From: Candidatus Obscuribacter sp.
GTDB lineage: Bacteria > Cyanobacteriota > Vampirovibrionia > Obscuribacterales > Obscuribacteraceae
DNA: 64,000 nucleotides
Assembly: GCA_016718315.1 (NCBI GenBank)
Contig: JADKDV010000001.1
Span: 1,261,472 to 1,325,471, forward strand
Direction: 5' to 3'
Shown: in pieces, positions 28,143 through 37,412 of the stretch
How positions within the stretch are numbered: the first letter of the stretch is position 1
Layout of the letters: each line of letters begins with the position of its first letter
Notes under the pieces: generated by a model
Told to the model about the DNA's origin: nothing
What the model saw: the letters and a program-made list of their open reading frames with translations, nothing else
Databases searched by the model: none
Translations under genes and position numbers: made by a program

Positions 28143-31100
28143 TCAGGCCTTTGGTCCCTGCATCTGGGCCAGATAGGCGCGGCAGTAAATCGTCCACTTA
28201 GAGACCAGGTCGTTGTCGGCAAGCTCCTGGACAGTAGCTGGTGGCAGGTCAATCCGGACAGACTTGCGTTTGCCTCCGGGCGAGTACTCATGGCGTACCG
28301 CACCTGTGGGAAAGGCCTCGTAAAAAATCACTGGATACCAGACAGGTCCAATTAACATCTCTAGTTGAGCGCGGAAGACCCCGATGGCAGGCTCCCATTT
28401 GACACTAGACTTGACCAATCTAATGCCGGTATAAAGCTCCCACATCAAACGATCGCCAGCGATAATAGGCTCGCGCTGCAAAATCTCCATACCGGGTGCC
28501 GCTACAGGCTGAGTAATTGGTCCGCTAGCACTCTGTGCAATCTCATGGTGCCCACCGCTCACTGGAGTAAAAGTGGGTTGCGGAGAATGCTGCTGACCGC
28601 CTTGTGCATCAACATTTGGTTGCACAAAAGTCGGTTGCGGCGATGGCGGTTGCGGTGATGGCGGTTGCGGTGATGGCTGTTGCGGCACAGGAGGCTGTTG
28701 CGGAGCCAGTCCAGGAGGACTCGCAGGAGTCAATGGCTGTGACTGCGAGAGATAGGCTTGCGGTAGTCCGGCTTGCGGTACTCCAGCCTGTGGCTGAGGG
28801 ACTGGGGGTTGACCAGCTGATGGCTGACTGAACTCACCAGAGACGGTCGGTGGTTGCCCGCTGGATACTGGCACAAAGGCTGTTGATGCACCATCAGATG
28901 CAGGCTGAACAGCAGGTGGGATCGGAGCCACAGGACCAGTTACTGCTTGGACACTTTGAGGCATGGATGGCAAATTACCCTGAGTACTTTGCGGTAGCGG
29001 AATGGTCGGATTAAGTAGAGTATTGGGCACAGGCGCGGAGGCATTGGGAATAACGGGCATAAATGACGGACCAGGCTGACTGGGTGCCTGAGAAATCGCA
29101 GGAGGAGTGGGCTGTGGCACTACAGGAGTAGATGCATGTGCAGCCGAAGCCAGAGACGAAGGCACTACAGGTAATGGCACACTCGGCACAGCATCAAGCT
29201 TGACAGTGGCATCCGTCGCCACTACTGGCGACACCACATCCTGGTCATGTGCGCTATCATCTTCAGCATCACTTTCTTCATCATAGTCAGCGTCGTACTC
29301 TCCATCAAATGCCGCATCGGACTCGGCATTTTGAGAGTCTGCGGCAGCCTCAGCAGCCGCTGCGGCAGCTGCATGCGCAGCAGCACGAGCCCTCAACTCA
29401 GCAGCAGCAAGTGCAGCTGCCTGAGCCTTTGAGGCCAGGTCATTAACATCCTGAGCGTTTTCATCACCTAGCGCTTGTCTATCTAGAGTGGCATTGAGCT
29501 GTGTATGGCTGCGCGTGGCAGAGAGCACCTGAGAGACACTCTCAGTCATGGCAGAGGCAAGTTCTGGAGACATATCAGAATCATCATCCTCACCAACATC
29601 GGCTGAGTTGCGATACTGTTCAATCTCAAATGGTGTTGGCAGATTGAGCACCATGCCACGTCTTAGCACCGCGACTGGCTTATCCTCATCATCGACTTCA
29701 TCAGATAGCTCATTTATAGTCGCCAGCAAAGGCCACAGCTCAGCGTCCTTAAGAGCTGGATGTTTGGAGGCAACAGCATCCAGGCTGTCACCCAGACGGA
29801 CAATATAGCGTATACGGGTAGTCTCACCAGCCTTTTGTCCCATTGGACCAAGGATTTTTTCGATATTGGCGCGGCGTACCTGACTTTTGGCTACGGCTGC
29901 GCCCATCATACCGGCAGAAACACTGGCCGCCGACTTAGACTTACCATCCCAGTTGGCGCCAAACTGCGCCGCAAGCTCCTGCTCGGCCGTCATCCCCGCT
30001 CCCGGGGCAGGACCAGAAGTAGCACCACCGGTAGCACCACCAGGTAGGGTTGTGCTGCGGGGATTAGCATACAATCTAGATCTAAATTGCTTAATATCAG
30101 CTTCGGATGGCAGCCAGATACTTGTGCCGGGACGAGGATCAACTACTTGCCTGCCTTTTTCCATGCGCACGGGCAACATATGCTTGTTGATTTCATAAAT
30201 AAGAGCCGAGAGCCTTACGTCACGCAATTGCTTTTTAGCGATGGACTCAAGGGTATCTTTGTCCTTCACTACATATCGACGACGTTTGTCTTCGCCTTTT
30301 CTCTTAGCTTCTTCCATTAACAGCTGTCTTTCCCTTTCCGCCTCTTGCTCTTTTGTTTGAGCAAGCATAGCCGCCAACATAGCATTTTTGGCGTTATTTT
30401 TCTGTTCCTCTTCGAGCAGGCTTTCTTCGGTCTGTTTGCGGGTCTTCTTATCTCTTAGCTCCCATTCTTCCTCTTGCTTGGCACTAAAAGCCAGTCGTTT
30501 TTCTTTCTCCTTAATGTCTTCTTCGCCGCCATCGTCCAGACCAAGGTCATTCTGTCCAAACCCATCACCGGCATCGGTCTTGATTGAGGCCTCTGTACGC
30601 ATCGACTCAGTAACGGTTGCGGTGGTGAGGCTCTCTCCTACTTTTGTGCCCGCTGCCTCAGTTTTCACACCAGCCTCTGGTTTTAGACCACCCTCTGGCT
30701 TGATAGTGGTCTCAGGCTTGAGTGCCAGACCGTCAACTCCGACTTTAACAGTCTCGGGTTTAACTGTCAGGTCGCTAGCACCTGCGACTTTATCTACAGG
30801 CAGGGGCTTGTTTAGCTGATTAGCCAATTCCATAGCAGTTAAGGCAGGCTGAGCTTTACCGGCTTCCAGTGTTTTAAGTGGGTCTACCTGTTTAGCTGCG
30901 TCCAGACCTTTGAGGTCAATGCCGCGCAAATCGCCTTTTGCTCCAGCAAGCTCCACACCAAGCCCTTTTGTGGCATCGGCTGCAGGTCCTTTGCCGAGCA
31001 TTTCTGCCTGAGCTTTTACCAGGGCTTCAACGGCCTTAGGATCAAGATTGGCCAGAGTTTTGGCATCGACGTTTACGACCCCATGCATGTCACCGGGTTT

Positions 31101-33062
31101 GGTGCCTTCCAGACCAAGCCCTTTGAGCACGGCGTTGAGTTCTACTCCAGAGCCAGGCTTTGACGCATTTTGCGCGAGGGCTTGCAGGTCGACCTTAAGA
31201 TCAGCTTTGCCCTCAGCAAGCGTGTTGGCGGGTATAAGAGCCTTGCCATCTTTACCAAGATTGAGAGCAGTCAGGTCCCCAGGCAAACCTTTGCCAATTT
31301 CTTGACCAGGCAGACCGGGCTTTAGAGTTTGCCCGAGATCTTTTAGACGGGCAGCAATTTCCTCATCTATATGTAGAGCGTTTTTACCGGGCACTACCTC
31401 ACCCGGCTTTAAGGGTGTGCCCTCTGGTGGCTTTTGCTGGCCTTGTTGACCGGGCAGAAGGGCTCCATCTACAGGTTTTTGTGCAAGTGGTAACTGACCG
31501 TCCAGTGGTCTTTGACCGGGCGGGACAATGTCACCGGGTCTTACAAGAGGCTGACCAACTGGTGGAAGATCACCGGGCTTAAGTGGTTGACCGAGCGGTG
31601 GCTGGGCGGACAATTGCCCATCACCAGGTCTGGGCTGGGCGGGATTTTGGACTTCACCAGGTTTTGGCAGAGTTGGATTTTGGACTTCAACGGGTTTTGG
31701 TAGAGTCGGATTTTGACCATCACCGGGTTTGGGCATCGTAGGGTTTTGTACCTCACCAGGTTTTGGTCCTGTGGGATTTTGAAAGCCTTTATCGATTGGC
31801 TGTCCGCCTAAATTGCCCACTGTAACCGAGCTGACATCTGGCTTGGTAGCTGGATTGGGAGTGACCGCTGGATTATCGCCCTTGATTTGTGCGTCTGGTT
31901 TGCCTGGTGATTGACCGGGCTGCTGCAGGGCGCCCGGATTGGGTCTACCATCTGTCCCTGTGGCTATGGCAGTATCTCTTGCCCCTTCCTGTGATTTTAC
32001 TTGCGCAATAAAAGGCTGATTGGCAGCCAGACTGCGTTCAGCGACGGCGGCCACCTGGGGAGGAGTGCCGTCATTACGCGTAACCGCCCTCTCCGCGGTA
32101 CTGCCGGGAATGGGACTGACTGGATTTGATGGATTGATCGGGTTGACTGATTTGACAGCCACCTGTGGAGCATCAACAGATCCCGGTGTCACTGTGGACT
32201 TACCGTCAGATGTCTTGCCGTCAGGGGAGGTGACAGTTCTCGGCTCAACTCCCTGGTTGCGAGTCTCGGGTTGCGGCGTAAGTCCGCGAGTCTCAGGTTG
32301 CTGCCCCTTGGTCTCAGGTTGTTGCGGCGTAAGTCCGCGAGTCTCAGGTTGCTGCCCCTTATTTTCGACTACTACAGGATTGCGGGCATCGCCTGGCGGA
32401 GTAACGACCCTCGGTACATCCGAAGCCAAAATACCCTTGCCTTGATTGCCACCATTATTGCCAGAATCGGTAGTGACACTGCGCACCTGCACAGCCCTTG
32501 TGTCAGCGGCAGCAGTCTCAATTGCTTTGGCTTGAATGCTAGCAGCACTTGGACCGGACTCACGCACCACAGCAGGCTCAGGTCTGGCAGCAGCAGGCGG
32601 AGTTGTCGCAACCTCGGGCTTACCAGGAGTTGCAGCTCTAGTCGTCGCCTCTGGTTTTACTGCTGAATACACAGACTGCCCATTGACGCGAGTCTCATAT
32701 AACTGTTGACCGCTGTTATTAAATACTGTCTGCTTCTCTCCCTGCTGACTGATTTTTACAGCCTGAGGACCATCAGAAGTTTGCACTGTCTGCTCTCGGA
32801 CATTGCCAGTGGCAGTCTGCGTAGCATTGATCCTCGCCACTTCTACACTGGACCCAGCAGCCGGCTGGTTGAGATAAGGGTTTTCGGCCTGCAACTTTGT
32901 GGTGACGTCGGTAGCCGGAGCTGACTCGACTGGTTTGTCCTGGCCCTCGGGTTTAGCCGCGGCCGTAGTTGGCATGCGAAACAAAATAGTATCGGCATTA
33001 ATCGGAGGACTTGCAGCGGCTGGTTTTGCTGAATCTCCGGCGTCGGTGGGAGTGCCTGCCAT
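28143..33062 (-). CDS. 1639-aa LysM protein, paralogue of the giant protein
   Basis: The ATG is at 33062, and a GGAG lies rather far upstream. Residues 1-420 are disordered Pro/Thr/Gln-rich sequence. Residues 424-490 carry tandem PGEVQNPTLPKP repeats. About 540-800 is Leu/Lys-rich with regular spacing. A charged coiled coil (about 860-930) leads into the variant LysM (931-1000, YVVKDKDTLESIAKKQLRDV), a Gly-rich linker, a second LysM (about 1082-1150, RYIVRLGDSLDAVASKHP), an Ala/Asp-rich stretch, a long Pro/Gln linker (PQPPSPQPP) and the shared C-terminal domain (about 1535-1639, with HEYSPGGKRKSVRIDLP and WTIYCRAY). As with the giant protein, no signal peptide or TM segment is visible. A peptidoglycan-linked role follows from LysM only. 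Confidence 0.8.
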   Translation of the reverse strand: MAGTPTDAGDSAKPAAASPPINADTILFRMPTTAAAKPEGQDKPVESAPATDVTTKLQAENPYLNQPAAGSSVEVARINATQTATGNVREQTVQTSDGPQAVKISQQGEKQTVFNNSGQQLYETRVNGQSVYSAVKPEATTRAATPGKPEVATTPPAAARPEPAVVRESGPSAASIQAKAIETAAADTRAVQVRSVTTDSGNNGGNQGKGILASDVPRVVTPPGDARNPVVVENKGQQPETRGLTPQQPETKGQQPETRGLTPQPETRNQGVEPRTVTSPDGKTSDGKSTVTPGSVDAPQVAVKSVNPINPSNPVSPIPGSTAERAVTRNDGTPPQVAAVAERSLAANQPFIAQVKSQEGARDTAIATGTDGRPNPGALQQPGQSPGKPDAQIKGDNPAVTPNPATKPDVSSVTVGNLGGQPIDKGFQNPTGPKPGEVQNPTMPKPGDGQNPTLPKPVEVQNPTLPKPGEVQNPAQPRPGDGQLSAQPPLGQPLKPGDLPPVGQPLVRPGDIVPPGQRPLDGQLPLAQKPVDGALLPGQQGQQKPPEGTPLKPGEVVPGKNALHIDEEIAARLKDLGQTLKPGLPGQEIGKGLPGDLTALNLGKDGKALIPANTLAEGKADLKVDLQALAQNASKPGSGVELNAVLKGLGLEGTKPGDMHGVVNVDAKTLANLDPKAVEALVKAQAEMLGKGPAADATKGLGVELAGAKGDLRGIDLKGLDAAKQVDPLKTLEAGKAQPALTAMELANQLNKPLPVDKVAGASDLTVKPETVKVGVDGLALKPETTIKPEGGLKPEAGVKTEAAGTKVGESLTTATVTESMRTEASIKTDAGDGFGQNDLGLDDGGEEDIKEKEKRLAFSAKQEEEWELRDKKTRKQTEESLLEEEQKNNAKNAMLAAMLAQTKEQEAERERQLLMEEAKRKGEDKRRRYVVKDKDTLESIAKKQLRDVRLSALIYEINKHMLPVRMEKGRQVVDPRPGTSIWLPSEADIKQFRSRLYANPRSTTLPGGATGGATSGPAPGAGMTAEQELAAQFGANWDGKSKSAASVSAGMMGAAVAKSQVRRANIEKILGPMGQKAGETTRIRYIVRLGDSLDAVASKHPALKDAELWPLLATINELSDEVDDEDKPVAVLRRGMVLNLPTPFEIEQYRNSADVGEDDDSDMSPELASAMTESVSQVLSATRSHTQLNATLDRQALGDENAQDVNDLASKAQAAALAAAELRARAAAHAAAAAAAEAAADSQNAESDAAFDGEYDADYDEESDAEDDSAHDQDVVSPVVATDATVKLDAVPSVPLPVVPSSLASAAHASTPVVPQPTPPAISQAPSQPGPSFMPVIPNASAPVPNTLLNPTIPLPQSTQGNLPSMPQSVQAVTGPVAPIPPAVQPASDGASTAFVPVSSGQPPTVSGEFSQPSAGQPPVPQPQAGVPQAGLPQAYLSQSQPLTPASPPGLAPQQPPVPQQPSPQPPSPQPPSPQPTFVQPNVDAQGGQQHSPQPTFTPVSGGHHEIAQSASGPITQPVAAPGMEILQREPIIAGDRLMWELYTGIRLVKSSVKWEPAIGVFRAQLEMLIGPVWYPVIFYEAFPTGAVRHEYSPGGKRKSVRIDLPPATVQELADNDLVSKWTIYCRAYLAQMQGPKA

Positions 33063-33318
33063 GTTTTAGGAAAACTCCAATCAATTACCTGAGCTAGTAA
33101 GAGATACCCGGAATAACATCTACTGATAAAAGGTATTCAATATTATGCGCCACAAACCCGGATGTCAATAGCCCGGGGTTGCCCCAATACTGGATTCGGC
33201 GTAATTCCCAGGATTTAATTTAGCCCGCTGTCCAATTTTTTTAAACGCCGGATAGATGTATCCACAAGGCGTTGATACACAAATTTTCTATTTGTAGAAA
33301 TTACCAGGAACTCAGTAA

Positions 33319-34353
33319 ATGCAAGAGAATGACAATAAGAAAAACCAATTGAAGACCACTAACGGCCGCCTATTTTACGAAGTAGAAGCTGGTGACAGCC
33401 TGGCTAGCATCTCTTTAAAGCACTATGGAGACGCTCGTTTTGCCAGATTGATCTTTACTATCAATCGCGGTGAAATCCCAATCCGCTGCGACGGATTCAA
33501 CACATTTGCCTATATTTTTCCGGGTCAGCGTGTGCTTTTGCCCAACAAAAGTGAAGCAGATGTGTATCGACGTAACTTCCTCACAGAAAGCTCACGGTCT
33601 AAATTTGATCTGGCACACTATGCCAGACCGGCAATGCCTTCAGACAGCATACCAGCCGAACTCATGCCAGGACGTCCTAGCAGCTATGGCTGGGGCGAGC
33701 CAAAAGCAGACGATAGCAATAGCTTTAGTAATAACACCAAATATAGTATTACCCCAGCGATTCCAAACGCACCAGCTATTCCACAATTTCAATTAGTGTC
33801 AGTTAGAGAATCAGCGCCAAAAGAAGTGGCTATAAATCCATCTCGTATCATGGCCGCTTTTGAAGAATGTCTCGGTCACGAGACAATTAATATGCAACCA
33901 ACAGATATCCAGCCAAGAATCGAGATTACCCAGACAAATAAACCGGTAATTGAAGAGATCATAACTCAAAGAATTGAAGAAGATGAAAACCTCTTTGGCA
34001 AACAAGGCACACTGGAGATTGTTACGCTATCTCACTATTGCAGAGTGATGAAGTTTGATTCCTTTGAAAATCTGGACGAATTAGTAATCAAATTACAAAT
34101 CTTTGACAATCAAAAATGGCTGACGATTTCGTCCTATGCCATCACTCGTGATATCACGTCACGCAGCTCGCATGGACCAGATGGCAGCGTCGATAGAGTC
34201 AATATCGAACTACCGACTACAGTTGCCAAAGAGCTTTCGCTCAATGATTTCACAAAAAATTGGAAGAACTATACCAAGATCTACTTTAATCAAAAGGAAA
34301 AAATCAAACTACAGCAAGTGGCCACACTACATGCTTACAAAACAGCAGTGTAG
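33319..34353 (+). CDS. 344-aa LysM protein, smallest paralogue of the family
   Basis: The ATG is at 33319 with AGGAACT upstream. This is the minimal version of the family: a variant LysM at residues about 13-95 (YEVEAGDSLASISLKHYGDA, then LIFTINRGEIPIR, then PGQRVLLP), a disordered middle, and the shared C-terminal domain at about 225-335 (IKLQIFDNQKWLTISSYA, GPDGSVDRVNIELP, NWKNYTKIYF). It has only one LysM, no coiled coil and no signal peptide. It diverges from the 1639-aa gene across a 256-base gap that contains a weak hairpin just before the ribosome binding site. Its stop directly abuts the stop of the opposite glycosyltransferase gene. Confidence 0.8.
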   Translation: MQENDNKKNQLKTTNGRLFYEVEAGDSLASISLKHYGDARFARLIFTINRGEIPIRCDGFNTFAYIFPGQRVLLPNKSEADVYRRNFLTESSRSKFDLAHYARPAMPSDSIPAELMPGRPSSYGWGEPKADDSNSFSNNTKYSITPAIPNAPAIPQFQLVSVRESAPKEVAINPSRIMAAFEECLGHETINMQPTDIQPRIEITQTNKPVIEEIITQRIEEDENLFGKQGTLEIVTLSHYCRVMKFDSFENLDELVIKLQIFDNQKWLTISSYAITRDITSRSSHGPDGSVDRVNIELPTTVAKELSLNDFTKNWKNYTKIYFNQKEKIKLQQVATLHAYKTAV

Positions 34354-35442
34354 TTAATCGACCACTTTTAAAGTTGGCAGATGTCCTTCACCGGGTTCTT
34401 CGTATACTGACTGAGTCATGGTCAAATCAATTAACCGTTGTAATTTCTCAATTACTTCGGGCAACATGATGCGCCCCATGCATTCGCCGCTATCGCTTGG
34501 ACCGGCCAACTTACAGTGCTTTTCAAAACGACACTGACAGCTCGGGCTTTGATCCAGTATATAGTCAAAATATCCATAAGGACCACTGCGAGCCGGATAG
34601 GTCGGACCATACAGTCCTATGACCGGTGTACCCACCGCCACAGCAATATGTGCTGGACCAGTGTCTCCGGAGATAACCACATCGCAACACTTAAGCACGG
34701 CTGCTGTTTCGTCGAGCTTAAGTTGACCACAAAAATTGAGACAACGACCGTCCAGCTCGGCATTTATGCGCTGAGCCAATTCAAAGTCGTCGGCTCCACC
34801 AATTAAAACGATAGCATGGCTGTCAAGTGCGAGAATATGTCTCAAAAGATAGACCCAGCCATCAAACAACCAGGCCCGGTGGGGTCTAAGCTGACCTACA
34901 CCAGGTACGATACCAATGAGCGGGCGCATCTCTGCGTTGCCCTGTGACATCAGTTGCGGTACCAGCTCCTCAGCTATGGCATCAGGAAAAATCGTGGGAA
35001 ACAACTTTTGAGGGGTTATTGGACATATTGACTTAATGGTTTCGAGAAAATTACCGACAGCATGCTGTTGGTCTGGACCGTCGTTGGCGTTTTTTTGATA
35101 GCGAAATACATCCAATTTGCCAAAGAGGGGCATAAGCAACCCACGAGTAGAATTGGACAGATCGATAAATAAATCGGGCTTGAGACCTAATAGAATCTTG
35201 CGCTGCTCCAAAAATCCTAGCTCTTTATTGAAGTCAATGAAGTCATCGATATGCGGACATAGGCTAAGTAGGAGTGGTCTTAAACTGGCATGGGACCAAT
35301 ATGTTATTTTTGCGCCAGGAAAATTTTGCTTGAGAGTAGATGCAACAGGGGTAGCCAATACGGCGTCCCCGATAGCTGCTGGATGGAAGATGACTATGTT
35401 TGAGTAATGTGGCATATGCGCTGGTGGTAGTGTTTGACTCAA
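34354..35442 (-). CDS. Glycosyltransferase family 9 (ADP-heptose:LPS heptosyltransferase-like)
   Basis: GT9 enzymes transfer heptose or related sugars to the lipopolysaccharide core at the inner face of the cytoplasmic membrane. Signs here are the N-terminal IVIFHPAAIGDAVLATPV motif, PDLFIDLSNSTRG, the IGIVPGVGQLRPHRAW region, and the donor-site segment DVVISGDTGPAHIAVAVGTPVIGLYGP followed by YPARSGPYGY. The length of 362 aa is normal. The frame opens at TTG 35442; ATG 35415 (MPHYSNIV) is an equally plausible start because neither has a good ribosome binding site. It supports a Gram-negative envelope. The exact acceptor cannot be told. Confidence 0.85.
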   Translation of the reverse strand: MSQTLPPAHMPHYSNIVIFHPAAIGDAVLATPVASTLKQNFPGAKITYWSHASLRPLLLSLCPHIDDFIDFNKELGFLEQRKILLGLKPDLFIDLSNSTRGLLMPLFGKLDVFRYQKNANDGPDQQHAVGNFLETIKSICPITPQKLFPTIFPDAIAEELVPQLMSQGNAEMRPLIGIVPGVGQLRPHRAWLFDGWVYLLRHILALDSHAIVLIGGADDFELAQRINAELDGRCLNFCGQLKLDETAAVLKCCDVVISGDTGPAHIAVAVGTPVIGLYGPTYPARSGPYGYFDYILDQSPSCQCRFEKHCKLAGPSDSGECMGRIMLPEVIEKLQRLIDLTMTQSVYEEPGEGHLPTLKVVD

Positions 35443-35497
35443 AAACTTGCTAAGGCTTCACTAGACTTATTGGAATTTTGACTTATTATTATCAGAT

Positions 35498-35812
35498 ATG
35501 ACGCACGAAACCTATTATGTTTTGGGTTGGCCCCAACCCTCCGGAAAAATTGCCATCCTCTGTAGATCCAGAGGTAATAACCCGGGTCCGGCTTATTGCT
35601 GGACGAAGAGAGAAGCAATTCAACTACGTACTCGACTCGCCAACGACAAGCGCGGGGACCAGAATCCCTCAGCCCGTCGCATTATTCGCCAGTTGCTAGT
35701 ATACCGGTATCTATCCAATCACCCACTGCCATGGCGCAATGGTGACCTCTGGGTATACCTCGATCCAGGTTATCTGGAGGCTCTTGAAGCCGGGCTCGCT
35801 CCAGCTTATTAA
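35498..35812 (+). CDS. Small hypothetical protein, 104 aa
   Basis: The ATG is at 35498. The soluble, basic product is Tyr-, Trp- and Pro-rich (YYVLGWPQPSGKIAIL, then HPLPWRNGDLWVYLDP). No clear Shine-Dalgarno sequence precedes it. A strong terminator follows 15 bases after the stop, which supports a real transcription unit. Not recognised. Confidence 0.55.
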   Translation: MTHETYYVLGWPQPSGKIAILCRSRGNNPGPAYCWTKREAIQLRTRLANDKRGDQNPSARRIIRQLLVYRYLSNHPLPWRNGDLWVYLDPGYLEALEAGLAPAY

Positions 35813-35827
35813 AATGTCATCAAGATT

Positions 35828-35864
35828 AAAAAGGAGGGATCGATTTTTCGGTCCCTCCTTTTTT
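35828..35864 (+). terminator. Intrinsic terminator
   Basis: A perfect 12-bp stem (AAAAAGGAGGGA at 35828-35839 with its complement at 35852-35863) runs into T residues, directly after the 104-aa gene. The A-rich left arm would also let it work on the opposite strand. Confidence 0.85.
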
Positions 35865-36017
35865 CATGTGAATTTCACGGTTCACTAACATTTTTTTCGT
35901 ACATTGAGTGCATCAGGCAGCGTTTGCTTCCAAATTACTAGTTTTCCTCACCCACGCCATAGACAGCCATCCCCACCGGTGGCTGCTCTTACTTAGCCTT
36001 TTTCTAAATGGAAAGAT

Positions 36018-37328
36018 ATGCCAGACAATAACGAAGTACAAGAAAGCCCACGGGAGTCACGAGCAGAGGCACCTCCAGCCAGCTTGCAAGCCTCCGACGT
36101 GAGTCCGAGTGCCAGCGATGTACAAAACGCTAATCGCACCGGTATGGATTCGGCTCAAAACACCGTCAACAAAGATTTTGGTACACCGTCAATCGGGGAT
36201 ATGACACAAGAAGCCGGTATGTCAAAGACCGACAAGACCCCCAAACCAGAAAAGTCCAATGCTGATGATTCAAAAATGGAGGTAGAACCAAAGGACCAAG
36301 ACCTTTACAAAACACCGGTAGAACAATACCCAGGGCGCAAACCTGAAATCAGTGATGATCAAGGTCGCAATCTCGACCGCCCGGCCAGACCACAACCTTA
36401 TGAAGCGCCTAAAGACAACCGCGAATCCGGCAAACTGGAAAGTAACGAAGGCGAGAACCCAAAATCATTTGAACATCAATCACCCGAAGACAAAAGCAAA
36501 ACAAACTTTGAGTTTGGCGAAAACGGCAAAGTCGACTCGCGCACAACAACTGACACAGCATCAGGTAACCAGGAAAGAGTCAAATATGATGGCGATGGTA
36601 AAGCCCAATCAAAAGAAGTAAATAAACCAGGTGAAGCACCAGAGAGCCAGCCTGTAGACCCCAACGACACAGCCAAAGCTGAATACGACGAAAACGGCAA
36701 ATTAACAAGCATTGCCACAACTAAAGGAAATGAAAAATCAGAATACAACTTTAGCGATGGCGAGCTTAAATCAAAGCACACTCAAAATAGTGGTGAAGTC
36801 ACAAAAGGAGCTGATGGCAAGGAAAAAGTCGTCGGCAGATCAGACAGTCGCACAGCCTTTGAGGATGGCAAAGAGTTTGAGTCGCAAAAGACAAACTATA
36901 ACGATGAGGGCGTGAGAACAAATCAGGTCAACAAACGGGACAATACAACAACTACTAAACACTACGATAAGGCTGGAGAAAACGTAGAAAAAACAGAAAA
37001 GTTAGGGTCTACATATCACAGCATGGAGCGCGATTTTGCAGATCGCAAACAAGTGGACACAGTAAATGTGCTGGGCAGAATGTCCCGCGACACAACTTAT
37101 ACGGACGGTAGCACTAAATCTGAGAGCTACAACCCACACACCAAAGAAAGAACAATGTCGGCTACAAAAGACGGTTACCGAGCTGAAATGCGCGACGATC
37201 CCAAATCACACCAATCGACTTTTTATGACAAATCAGGCCAGTGGCAAAGATATGACCTCAATAAAAATAGCGGCATCATGACCGAAACCGGCAGTGATGG
37301 TCGCAGAATAGTGAGCAGAGGAAGTTAA
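36018..37328 (+). CDS. Hydrophilic protein with YD-like repeats
   Basis: The product is 436 aa with an ATG at 36018 and GGAAAG just upstream. It has no signal peptide, membrane segment or cysteine. Residues 1-150 are disordered and rich in Glu, Lys, Pro, Asn and Ser. From about 155 there are imperfect repeats of the type EYDENGKLTSIATTKG, YNFSDGELKSKHTQNSG and NYNDEGVRTNQVNKRDN, and later DTTYTDGSTKSESYNP. They resemble YD/Rhs beta repeats and the DG-turn region of the giant LysM protein at 14357-27823. That suggests a common fold or origin (inference). Function unknown. Confidence 0.6.
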   Translation: MPDNNEVQESPRESRAEAPPASLQASDVSPSASDVQNANRTGMDSAQNTVNKDFGTPSIGDMTQEAGMSKTDKTPKPEKSNADDSKMEVEPKDQDLYKTPVEQYPGRKPEISDDQGRNLDRPARPQPYEAPKDNRESGKLESNEGENPKSFEHQSPEDKSKTNFEFGENGKVDSRTTTDTASGNQERVKYDGDGKAQSKEVNKPGEAPESQPVDPNDTAKAEYDENGKLTSIATTKGNEKSEYNFSDGELKSKHTQNSGEVTKGADGKEKVVGRSDSRTAFEDGKEFESQKTNYNDEGVRTNQVNKRDNTTTTKHYDKAGENVEKTEKLGSTYHSMERDFADRKQVDTVNVLGRMSRDTTYTDGSTKSESYNPHTKERTMSATKDGYRAEMRDDPKSHQSTFYDKSGQWQRYDLNKNSGIMTETGSDGRRIVSRGS

Positions 37329-37412
37329 GACTGAATGGTATCACTTTAGCAAATAATTGATGCTTTGGTGCCTATTCTGTTAAGCTGCTCCTGTGAGTAG
37401 CAGGTATCCCTT

